Shown: positions 1 to 6,138 of the stretch, piece after piece
Position numbering within the stretch: position 1 is the stretch's first letter
How the letters are laid out: the number at the start of each line of letters is the position of its first letter
Source of the DNA: an uncultured Clostridia bacterium
GTDB lineage: Bacteria > Bacillota > Clostridia > Christensenellales > Aristaeellaceae
DNA length: 12,189 nucleotides
Assembly: GCA_934631985.1 (NCBI GenBank)
Contig: CAKTYE010000074.1
Location: 1 to 12,189 of the forward strand
Reading direction: 5' to 3'
Notes under the pieces: model-generated
Databases searched by the model: none
What the model was told of the DNA's origin: nothing
What the model saw: only the letters and a program-made list of their open reading frames with translations
Translations under genes and position numbers: made by a program

Positions 1-2
1 AT

Positions 3-74
3 TCCTCAGTAGCTCAATGGCAGAGCACTCGGCTGTTAACCGAGTTGTTGTAGGTTCGAGCCCTACCTGGGGAG
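3..74 (+). tRNA. tRNA-Asn (anticodon GUU)
   Basis: The cloverleaf folds completely. The 7-bp acceptor stem pairs 3-9 with 67-73 with one G-U pair. The anticodon stem pairs 28-32 with 40-44 around the loop CTGTTAA, giving anticodon GTT at 35-37. The T stem pairs 50-54 with 62-66 around TTCGAGC. The discriminator base at 74 is G, as is usual for tRNA-Asn. The CCA end is not encoded (the next bases are CATC), so it must be added by a CCA-adding enzyme. Only two bases lie upstream in the window, so its promoter, or membership of a tRNA or rRNA cluster, cannot be seen. Confidence 0.97.
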
Positions 75-79
75 CATCT

Positions 80-120
80 AGACCTTGCTAGTTGATAGCA
101 AGGTCTTTTTGTTATTTTTT
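80..120 (+). terminator. Intrinsic terminator after tRNA-Asn
   Basis: A perfect 11-bp stem (80-90 with 96-106, loop GTTGA) is followed by a T run, TTTTT, then G, then TTATTTTTT. It begins five bases after the tRNA, so tRNA-Asn is the last gene of its transcript. Confidence 0.93.
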
Positions 121-208
121 GCACTTATCATGCCAGATAAGCCCCTATACTTCCTGATAATCTACACTTTTTCCTCTGCGTTCAATTTGCTTTTTTGCGG
201 CATAACAA

Positions 209-261
209 TGCTCCCTTCATGATGACAGTTCGTTTTTTCACTGTCTCTCATAAAGGGAGCA
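209..261. repeat. Long imperfect hairpin of unknown role
   Basis: The outer arms TGCTCCCTT (209-217) and AAGGGAGCA (253-261) are perfect inverted repeats. Inside them ATGA (219-222) pairs with TCAT (248-251), and GACAGT (224-229) pairs with ACTGTC (240-245). This makes 19 base pairs around the loop TCGTTTTTTC. Neither side is followed by a clear T run, so it is not an ordinary terminator for the leftward TetR gene or the rightward tRNA. It could be a processing or decay-protecting 3' structure, a small dispersed repeat, or part of a small RNA. The rest of 121-309 shows no convincing open reading frame, only small inverted repeats such as CTTATC/GATAAG at 124-141. Confidence 0.5.
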
Positions 262-309
262 TATCATATCAGTGTTACTGCTTACAGCCAGAAGGCTCTG
301 AAGCATCAT

Positions 310-906
310 TTATTTCATCAGCGCCGAGGTAAGTCCCTGACGGATCATCTTATCTGCCAGGGCGGCCATGTCATCCGCTTTTTCGGTGCAGCCGCGGCTC
401 AGCCAGGTGCGCAGCAGGCCGATGAAGCCCAATGCGCCAAAGGCATAACAGTAGTCGAAGGCAACCTCATCTTTTGAAATGTCCAGCCATTCCTTGCGGA
501 AATCACGCTGTACCATGTCGCTCAGCCGCTCAAGGAATTTCATGTCGCCGTTCTGACTTAACAGCACGCGACAGAGATCCTGGTTTTCCTCGATCAGGTG
601 GAAAAGCTCCTGAAGAATGGGGCGGGCGTGAGTCAGCACAGGTTCACCCTTGTGTGCGGCAATCAGACCGTTCAGCTGGTCGAAAAGCTCCTGCTCCAGA
701 TTGTCCAGCATATCGAAAATATCCCTATAGTAGAGATAGAAGGTGCCGCGGTTCACATCGACCAGGTCGGCAAGCTCGCGGACGGTAATATCCTTCACCT
801 GCTTTTCCTGCATCAGCTGGATGAGGCCCTGGCTGAGCAGTTTTTTTGTGCGCCGCACACGGCGATCCTCTTTCTTGGCGGGGGGCGTTATTTTCACTTC
901 GCTCAT
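310..906 (-). CDS. TetR/AcrR-family transcriptional repressor
   Basis: A predicted 198-residue DNA-binding repressor, probably of itself and the divergent MMPL transporter operon. The N-terminal helix-turn-helix spans about residues 17-63, and its stretch VRELADLVDVNRGTFYLYY is a typical TetR recognition region. The helical C-terminal half (about 80-195) resembles the TetR_C_8-type ligand/dimer domain common in Bacillota; that assignment is by eye. The start is the ATG at 906-904, which follows AGAGGA at good distance and begins a Lys/Arg-rich lead. The frame stays open upstream to 1083, but that extension would run through the promoter region and does not look like protein. The gene is divergent from the transporter, the usual arrangement for a local efflux repressor. 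The effector cannot be deduced. Confidence 0.92.
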   Translation of the reverse strand: MSEVKITPPAKKEDRRVRRTKKLLSQGLIQLMQEKQVKDITVRELADLVDVNRGTFYLYYRDIFDMLDNLEQELFDQLNGLIAAHKGEPVLTHARPILQELFHLIEENQDLCRVLLSQNGDMKFLERLSDMVQRDFRKEWLDISKDEVAFDYCYAFGALGFIGLLRTWLSRGCTEKADDMAALADKMIRQGLTSALMK

Positions 907-936
907 GATGATTCCTCTTTTCCTCAACACTTTTGA

Positions 937-961
937 ATTATTGGTTGAGAATTCCAATAAT
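937..961. promoter_or_regulatory. 8-bp inverted repeat in the tetR 5' leader
   Basis: ATTATTGG (937-944) and CCAATAAT (954-961) are perfect inverted repeats separated by nine bases. They lie between the predicted tetR start of transcription (near 1024) and its start codon (906). The element may be a second repressor operator or a hairpin in the leader mRNA. It also contains TTGAGAA, which recurs in the candidate operator at 1046. Confidence 0.45.
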
Positions 962-1009
962 GGCAGTGCGCGATGTTGAAAACTCAGCAGGCGTTGCAAT
1001 AAGTGTTTA

Positions 1010-1038
1010 TTGATTTTCGGCTCGCTTATTATTATACT
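1010..1038 (+). promoter_or_regulatory. Promoter of the MMPL transporter operon
   Basis: TTGATT (1010-1015), a 17-bp spacer and TATACT (1033-1038) form a good sigma-A promoter pointing to the transporter gene. Transcription should start near 1045, giving a leader of about 62 bases. Its -10 box overlaps the -10 box of the oppositely directed tetR promoter. Confidence 0.75.
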
Positions 1039-1059
1039 ATCCAGCGTTGAGAAAGTCAA
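1031..1059 (-). promoter_or_regulatory. Promoter of the tetR-family gene
   Basis: On the minus strand TTGACT (1059-1054), a 17-bp spacer and a perfect TATAAT (1036-1031) give a near-consensus sigma-A promoter. Transcription should start near 1024. It overlaps the rightward transporter promoter at the -10 box, so two polymerases cannot occupy both at once. Confidence 0.8.
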
Positions 1060-1068
1060 CACGGTGTT
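1046..1068. promoter_or_regulatory. Candidate TetR operator (overlapping palindromes)
   Basis: GTTGAgaaagTCAAC (1046-1060) is a 5-bp-arm inverted repeat. The perfect palindrome AACACgGTGTT (1058-1068) overlaps its end. Together they cover the predicted start site of the transporter transcript and the -35 box of the tetR promoter, so one bound dimer or pair of dimers could shut both. The site is inferred from symmetry and position only. Confidence 0.5.
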
Positions 1069-1106
1069 AGGTAAAAGAAACAAGATTCAAAAAAGGAGGG
1101 ACTGTC

Positions 1107-3173
1107 GTGAACCGATTCGCGAGGTGGCTTGTAAAGCATCGTGTCGTTGTGGTGATCGTCTGTCTTGCACTGTTGATCCCCTCGGTGTTTGGCATGATGG
1201 CCACCAAGGTCAAATATGACCTGCTGTATTATTTGCCGGAGGATCTGGACACCATCAAGGGCCAGAACATTCTGACCGAGGACTTCGGCAAGGGCGCGTT
1301 TTCTCTGTGCGTGACGGAGGGGCTGACGGAGGTAGAGCAGGCGGATCTGGAGGAATCCATCCGCAATGTGCCGCATGTGGAATCGGTGATCGGCTACGCC
1401 TCCATTGTGAAGGGCAGCATCCCAGCGGCGATCCTGCCGGATAATCTGCGCGAGATGTTCCAGAAGGACGACGCACGGATGATGGCGGTGTTCTTCGATG
1501 AGACATCCTCGGCAGAGGGCACCATGGAGGCCATTCAGCAGATTCGTCAGATTGCAGGCAAGAAGTGCTTTGTGGCTGGCCTGTCCGCGGTGGTCACCGA
1601 TACCAAGCAGCTGGTAGAGGAACAGGAAGGTATCTATGTGGCGATCGCTGTGGCGCTGAGCTGCATCGTGCTGATGCTGACCATGGACTCCTTCCTGCTG
1701 CCGCTGATCTTCCTGGTCGGTATTGGCGTCAGCATCCTGTGGAACATGGGCAGCAACTATTTCCTGGGAGAGATCTCCTACATCACCAAGGCCGTTGCGG
1801 CGGTGTTGCAATTGGCAGTGACGTTGGACTATTCCATCTTCCTGTGGCACAGCTACAAGGAGAACAAGGCCGTGATCGCTGACCGGGAGGAAGCCATGGC
1901 AAAGGCTATTCAGCTGACCTTCTCCTCGGTGCTGGGCAGCAGCCTGACCACGGTGGCGGGCTTCCTGGCCCTGTGTGCCATGAGCTTCACCCTGGGCCGT
2001 GACCTGGGCATCGTCATGAGCAAGGGCGTGGTGCTGGGTGTGCTGTCCACGGTGACGCTGCTCCCTTGCCTGATCCTGATGATGGACAAGGCCATTGAAA
2101 AGACCTCGCACAAACCGCTGCTGCCCAGCATGGCAGGCATCAGCCGCTTCGTGGTGAAGAACTACAAGGTACTGTTCGTTGTCCTGCTCATTCTGTGCGT
2201 GCCTGCCTTCTATGGGTACAACAACGTGGGCGTTTACTATGACATGTCTACCACGCTGCCGCAGGATCTGGAATCCTCGCAGGCAAATACTAAGCTGGCG
2301 GAAACCTTTGATGTTTCGACCACGCACTTGGTGCTGGTGGATGCGGACGTTTCTCAGAAAGCGGTCTGCGATATGACCGAGGAAATGAGCAATGTGGACG
2401 GTGTGCAGCAGGTGCTGTCGCTGGACAGCCTGCTGGGCGCGGGCATTCCTGAGAGCTTCCTGCCGGAGGATGTGACCGAGCTGCTCAAGAGCGACCGCTA
2501 TCAGCTGATGCTGATCAACTCCGCTTACGTTGTTTCCTCTGATGCGGTGAACGCGCAGATCGACGAGCTGAACACCATCCTGAAGAAGTATGACGAGGGC
2601 GGCATGCTGATTGGTGAAGCGCCCTGCACGAAGGACCTGATCAGCTGCACGGACAACGACTTCAAGGTGGTCAACATCATCTCCATCGCGGCGATCTTCA
2701 TCATCATCGCACTGGTGCTGCGGTCCCTGTCCCTGCCGGTACTGCTGGTGGCGCTGATCGAATCGGCCATCGCGGTGAACCTGTGCATTCCTTATTACAC
2801 CAGCACGGTGCTGCCCTTTGTCGGCCCCATCCTGATTTCTACCATTCAGCTGGGCTCCACCGTGGACTACGCGATTCTGATGACGACCAAGTACCTGCAA
2901 AACCGCAAGGCGGGGCAGGACAAGAAGGAAGCCGTCGGCGCGGCGGTTGCGTCCTCCGCACAGTCCATTCTGGTCAGCGGCCTGAGCTTCTTCGCGGCGA
3001 CCTTCGGTGTGGGCCTGTATTCTAACGTGGACATTATTTCCTCCATGTGCAGCCTGATGGCGCGCGGCGCGCTTTGCTCGGTGGTCGTGGTGCTGTTCCT
3101 GCTGCCGGCGGTGCTGCTGGTGCTGGATAAGGTGATTGTGCATTCGACCCTGAACATGAAGAACGCCAAGTAA
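1107..3173 (+). CDS. MMPL-family (RND superfamily) membrane transporter
   Basis: A 688-residue cytoplasmic-membrane transporter of the MMPL/HAE-3 type, expected to move lipids or other hydrophobic compounds outward using the proton gradient. It has the twofold RND plan: helix 1 near 12-33, an external domain to about 175, helices 2-6 to about 327, helix 7 near 353-371, a second external domain to about 520, then helices 8-12 to about 676. Each half carries an Asp-Tyr pair, D241-Y242 in TLDYSIFLW and D587-Y588 in TVDYAILM. These match the proton-relay pairs of mycobacterial MmpL3, so the pump looks intact. The start is GTG, fixed by AAGGAGGG six bases upstream. The next gene follows after 21 bases in the same operon, and a divergent TetR-family gene probably regulates both. 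The substrate is unknown. Confidence 0.93.
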   Translation: MNRFARWLVKHRVVVVIVCLALLIPSVFGMMATKVKYDLLYYLPEDLDTIKGQNILTEDFGKGAFSLCVTEGLTEVEQADLEESIRNVPHVESVIGYASIVKGSIPAAILPDNLREMFQKDDARMMAVFFDETSSAEGTMEAIQQIRQIAGKKCFVAGLSAVVTDTKQLVEEQEGIYVAIAVALSCIVLMLTMDSFLLPLIFLVGIGVSILWNMGSNYFLGEISYITKAVAAVLQLAVTLDYSIFLWHSYKENKAVIADREEAMAKAIQLTFSSVLGSSLTTVAGFLALCAMSFTLGRDLGIVMSKGVVLGVLSTVTLLPCLILMMDKAIEKTSHKPLLPSMAGISRFVVKNYKVLFVVLLILCVPAFYGYNNVGVYYDMSTTLPQDLESSQANTKLAETFDVSTTHLVLVDADVSQKAVCDMTEEMSNVDGVQQVLSLDSLLGAGIPESFLPEDVTELLKSDRYQLMLINSAYVVSSDAVNAQIDELNTILKKYDEGGMLIGEAPCTKDLISCTDNDFKVVNIISIAAIFIIIALVLRSLSLPVLLVALIESAIAVNLCIPYYTSTVLPFVGPILISTIQLGSTVDYAILMTTKYLQNRKAGQDKKEAVGAAVASSAQSILVSGLSFFAATFGVGLYSNVDIISSMCSLMARGALCSVVVVLFLLPAVLLVLDKVIVHSTLNMKNAK

Positions 3174-3194
3174 CGGAAAGGATGGTATTTCGCA

Positions 3195-5012
3195 ATGAAA
3201 AAGCGTGTAGTTGCTTTGCTTACCGCGCTGTGCGTGCTGCTGTGCTGCGGCGCCAGCGCTGAAACCGTCAAGCATGAGCGGGTCTTCGCCGTGGTGGACA
3301 GCCAGGGCAATGTAAGCACCCTGCTGGATAATGTTCGCCTGGAAAACGGCGATAAGCTGGATACCGTGACCGATCGCACCATGCTGACTGGCGTGGAGAA
3401 TGTCAGCGGTCATGAGACCTTCACCCAGGACGGCGAGGTGCTGACCTGGCAGCTGAACGGTGAAAGCGTCATCTATCAGGGAACGTCCGATAAGACCATG
3501 GATGTGGTGCCTGTGGTGCGCATGACCGTGGATGGCAAGGAAGTGACCGCCGAGGAGCTGAAGGGCCTGACAGGTGAGGTGACCATTGAGGTGACCTACA
3601 CCACCGAAAAGCCCTATCTGGCGCTGACGGTGCTGCCCCTGGATGAGAACATCACCAACGTGAACATCGACCATGGCACCATCATCACCGATGGCAGCCG
3701 CAACGTGCTGGTGGGCTGGGCGGTGCCTGGTCTGGATGAGCGCGCTGAGGTGCCTGCGTCCTTCACCGTGACGGCGGACGCGGATCACGCAGAGCTGGAC
3801 TGGATGATGACCCTGGCGACGGCGCAGCCAGTGAAGCTGCTGGTGGACGAGCTGAACGACGAATCCAAGGACGCTCATGATTTCGTGCAGGAAATGACCG
3901 ACGGCCTGAACGCCCTGAAGGACGACAAGGACATGGCGGAGGGCGACAGCGATGTGCAGAAGGCCCTGTCCGCTGTGAAGGAACTGCTGGACGGCGTGAC
4001 GGCGCTGAAGGACGGCGCGTCTGCGGTGAACGACGGCGCAGTGGCGCTGAAGGATGGCGTGGCAACGCTGGAGACGGGTCTGACCACGCTGACTGCGAAC
4101 AACGATGCGCTGAATCAGGGCGCGGTCCAGCTGTTCAACGCGGTGCTTGCGACGGCAAATCAGCAGCTGGCAGCAGCTGGCCTGGATGCGGCGGGCATTA
4201 CGATCCCTGAGCTGACGGCGGAGAATTACGCCACGGTGCTGGATGCGGTGCTGGCACAGCTTGACCCTGAAACGCTGACCGCGCAGGCGACCGAACAGGC
4301 CCGTGCGCAGGTGCAGGCTGCGGTGGAAAAGCAGGAGGCGCAGGTGCGCAAGGCGGTTGAGCAGGCTGTGCAGGCCAAGGTGCTGGAGGGTGTGCTGGCA
4401 CAGGCTGGCCTGAGCATGACTGCTGAGGAATATCAGCAGGCCGTTACCGCCGGCAAGGTTACGCATGAGCAGGCCCAGCAGATCAGCAAGACCGTGGAGC
4501 AGATGATGACCACCGACGAGGTGAAGGCGCAGCTGGAAGCGGCGGTCACAGAGCAGATCAACGCACTGGTGGAGCAGAACCTGGCCTCCGATGAGGTGCA
4601 GAGCCAGATCAAGACCGCGATTGCGCCTGCGCAGACCGCGTATGATTCCCTGAAGGCGCTGAAGGATCAGCTGGATTCCGTGAACACCTTCGTGACGGGC
4701 GTGGCGAGCTACACCGCCGGTGTTTCTCAGGCGGCTGAGGGCGCGGCGCAGCTGTCCGCCGGTGCGGTGACGCTGAGCGAGGGTACCGCCCAGCTGAGCG
4801 AAGGCACCGTCACCCTGAACGACAGCCTGGCCGAGCTGAAGACCAAGCTGACGGAAAAGGGTCTGGAGCTGCTGTCCGGCGATGTGCAGAAGGCGCTGGA
4901 TATTCTCGACGCGACCCAGGCGCAGATGGAAGGTGAGCTGAGCTATGACCTGGTTGCCGAGGGCATGGAGCATGACCTGGTCTACATCATCCGCACCGAT
5001 CTGACCAAGTAA
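3195..5012 (+). CDS. Secreted protein with Leu-x-x-Gly heptad repeats, likely transporter partner
   Basis: A 605-residue exported protein. Residues 1-22 form a signal peptide with a type I cleavage site after ASA. Residues about 24-215 look beta-rich with no motif I recognise. Two blocks of the seven-residue Leu-x-x-Gly pattern follow, roughly 264-313 (units such as LKDGASA, LKDGVAT) and 508-545 (AAQLSAG, TAQLSEG). Between them lies a long Ala/Gln/Glu-rich helical stretch likely to be coiled coil. This pattern is the TIGR03057-type heptad found in YhgE/Pip proteins and in extracytoplasmic loops of some Bacillota and Actinobacteria MMPL transporters. Here it is a separate polypeptide with no C-terminal membrane helix or sorting signal. 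The start has an AAGGA-type site about 11 bases upstream. Co-transcription with the transporter suggests an outer-face accessory role; that is inference. Confidence 0.85.
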   Translation: MKKRVVALLTALCVLLCCGASAETVKHERVFAVVDSQGNVSTLLDNVRLENGDKLDTVTDRTMLTGVENVSGHETFTQDGEVLTWQLNGESVIYQGTSDKTMDVVPVVRMTVDGKEVTAEELKGLTGEVTIEVTYTTEKPYLALTVLPLDENITNVNIDHGTIITDGSRNVLVGWAVPGLDERAEVPASFTVTADADHAELDWMMTLATAQPVKLLVDELNDESKDAHDFVQEMTDGLNALKDDKDMAEGDSDVQKALSAVKELLDGVTALKDGASAVNDGAVALKDGVATLETGLTTLTANNDALNQGAVQLFNAVLATANQQLAAAGLDAAGITIPELTAENYATVLDAVLAQLDPETLTAQATEQARAQVQAAVEKQEAQVRKAVEQAVQAKVLEGVLAQAGLSMTAEEYQQAVTAGKVTHEQAQQISKTVEQMMTTDEVKAQLEAAVTEQINALVEQNLASDEVQSQIKTAIAPAQTAYDSLKALKDQLDSVNTFVTGVASYTAGVSQAAEGAAQLSAGAVTLSEGTAQLSEGTVTLNDSLAELKTKLTEKGLELLSGDVQKALDILDATQAQMEGELSYDLVAEGMEHDLVYIIRTDLTK

Positions 5013-5029
5013 ATAGCATTCAAAAAAAG

Positions 5030-5071
5030 AGCTGTGAGAAAACGCTGCGGCGGGTTCTTGCAGCTTTTTTT
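5030..5071 (+). terminator. Intrinsic terminator of the MMPL operon
   Basis: An 11-bp stem with two G-U pairs (5030-5040 with 5055-5065) has a 14-base loop. It is flanked by a run of A before it and TTTTTTT after it. It starts 17 bases after the stop codon of the heptad-repeat gene and ends that transcript. Confidence 0.88.
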
Positions 5072-5090
5072 GATACAAAAGCGAAGCGCT

Positions 5091-5119
5091 TTGTGAGTGC
5101 ATGGGATTTATGATAAAAT
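5091..5119 (+). promoter_or_regulatory. Promoter of the aspartic-protease-like gene
   Basis: TTGTGA (5091-5096), a 17-bp spacer and TAAAAT (5114-5119) lie just after the previous terminator and 57 bases before the next start codon. A small inverted repeat CTGGC/GCCAG (about 5124-5142) falls in the predicted leader. Confidence 0.6.
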
Positions 5120-5176
5120 AGGACTGGCTTTTGAAGGGCCAGACGCTTGAAATGTCCAAAGGGGAGGAACTAAAAA

Positions 5177-5947
5177 ATGCTGAAGCTGCCTTATCAGCTT
5201 GTCAATGGCATCATGCTTATTTCTGTCACAGCGAATGGAAAAGAAGGCTTTTTTGCCTTTGACACGGGAGCGATGCAGACCGCTGTCAACAAGGCGCATT
5301 TCCCGGAATTGCAGGGAAAACACATGAACATTGCGAAGTTTTCGAAAGGCGTAAAGGAAAGTGACGCCGAAGAAGGAATCCTGAATGAGCTGCGCTTTTC
5401 AGGCGTTGAACGATCCGATATGCCCGTCTTGATTATGGACCTGATGTATGTGGAGAACGCCTTAAAGCCTGCCATGCCGGACGTAAAGTTTCTTGGAACG
5501 CTTGGCATTGACGTGATCAGAAATTATACCGTTCTGCTTGACTATAACGCGCCTGAAATTATCCTTGACCCGGAACAGGGTTTTGAAAATCAAACGGCGA
5601 TCCCCATGAAATGTGAAAAGCTTCCTGTGATCAAGGTGGAGGCGGTAAGCAGAACGTGCGACTTTGTTTTGGATACAGGTGCAAGCATCTGCCTGCTGGG
5701 GCAAAGCTTTCAGGAGGCTCCGCAACTTATCCCTGCTTCTGAAACGCCGCATATGGTTACGATCCCGGCTGTCCGTGTAGGTGAAAACGAATATAAAAAC
5801 ATCACCGCTACGATTTCCAACATCAGCGCGATTCAAAAAAGAGTGCCTGTTGAGGGCGTGATCGGCTATCAGGTGCTCTCGCCGCAGCGTTCTATTTTGG
5901 ACTTTGAAAAGCAGCGGCTTATCATGGAGAAGGGGAAGGGAATATAA
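5177..5947 (+). CDS. Retropepsin-like aspartic protease, two DTG domains in one chain
   Basis: A 256-residue protein with two retropepsin-type half-domains in tandem. The first has FDTGA (D29-T30-G31) and later LGTLGIDVIRNYTVLLDY (about 106-123). The second has LDTGAS (D166-T167-G168) and later GVIGYQVLSPQRSILDF (about 227-243). DTG is the catalytic aspartate motif, and the later hydrophobic-Gly segment with its Asp-aromatic pair fits the second half of the family fold (Asp_protease_2 type). Retropepsins normally pair two identical chains, so this chain could form a complete active site alone. No signal peptide or membrane helix is visible, which suggests a cytoplasmic protein. The start follows GGGGAGGA nine bases upstream. 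Sample lines read near 45-50% GC by hand count against about 60-65% in neighbours, a possible sign of transfer. Its target is unknown. Confidence 0.85.
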   Translation: MLKLPYQLVNGIMLISVTANGKEGFFAFDTGAMQTAVNKAHFPELQGKHMNIAKFSKGVKESDAEEGILNELRFSGVERSDMPVLIMDLMYVENALKPAMPDVKFLGTLGIDVIRNYTVLLDYNAPEIILDPEQGFENQTAIPMKCEKLPVIKVEAVSRTCDFVLDTGASICLLGQSFQEAPQLIPASETPHMVTIPAVRVGENEYKNITATISNISAIQKRVPVEGVIGYQVLSPQRSILDFEKQRLIMEKGKGI

Positions 5948-6017
5948 GCTTTGTTTTGGCAGGGGAATGTTGATATTTGATGTAAGGTCTCTTTCTGAAA
6001 TCCTCATACATATATGA

Positions 6018-6046
6018 TGTGCCGCCATCCCTGAGGCCCCGGCACA
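6018..6046 (+). promoter_or_regulatory. Hairpin in the capA-like gene leader
   Basis: TGTGCCG (6018-6024) pairs perfectly with CGGCACA (6040-6046) around a 15-base loop. No T run follows, so it is not a terminator. It may be part of a structured leader together with the hairpin at 6100-6131. I do not recognise it as a known riboswitch class. Confidence 0.4.
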
Positions 6047-6099
6047 GATAAACTCCCCCCTCTTGTTCCCGAACTTCCCAAAAGAAAACAAACTTTTCC

Positions 6100-6137
6100 C
6101 ACCTCCTCAACGTCTGATACAGCAGGAGGTGTTTTTT
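6100..6137 (+). promoter_or_regulatory. Terminator-like hairpin enclosing the ribosome binding site
   Basis: CACCTCCT (6100-6107) pairs perfectly with AGGAGGTG (6124-6131) around a 16-base loop, and TTTTTT (6132-6137) follows directly. AGGAGGTG is also a full-strength Shine-Dalgarno sequence seven bases before the ATG at 6139. Closed, the hairpin would hide the ribosome binding site and could also stop transcription. Open, it gives excellent initiation. It is either a regulated switch for the CapA-like gene or the terminator of the upstream gene merged with a ribosome binding site. Confidence 0.7.
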
Positions 6138-6138
6138 C

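Noticed and set aside
907..1083. 59-residue N-terminal extension of the TetR-family protein
   Set aside because: It would be encoded by the promoter and operator region, has no ribosome binding site at its start, and does not resemble TetR N-termini. The ATG at 906 has AGAGGA in place.
3195..3260. Possible lipoprotein signal at the two cysteines (residues 17-18) of the heptad protein
   Set aside because: The bases before the cysteines give Leu-Leu, not the small residue required before a lipobox cysteine, and a good type I site (ASA) follows.
3960..4080. Repetitive DNA suggestive of a tandem repeat or CRISPR-like array
   Set aside because: The repetition follows the seven-residue protein heptads in frame, with varying bases and no conserved repeat-spacer pattern.
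1056..5159. A 1,367-codon open frame on the minus strand opposite the transporter and heptad genes
   Set aside because: Its codons align with those of the two sense genes, so it stays open simply because they avoid TTA, CTA and TCA. The product is a His/Gln/Arg-rich string with no domain, and it would cross a terminator and the divergent promoters.
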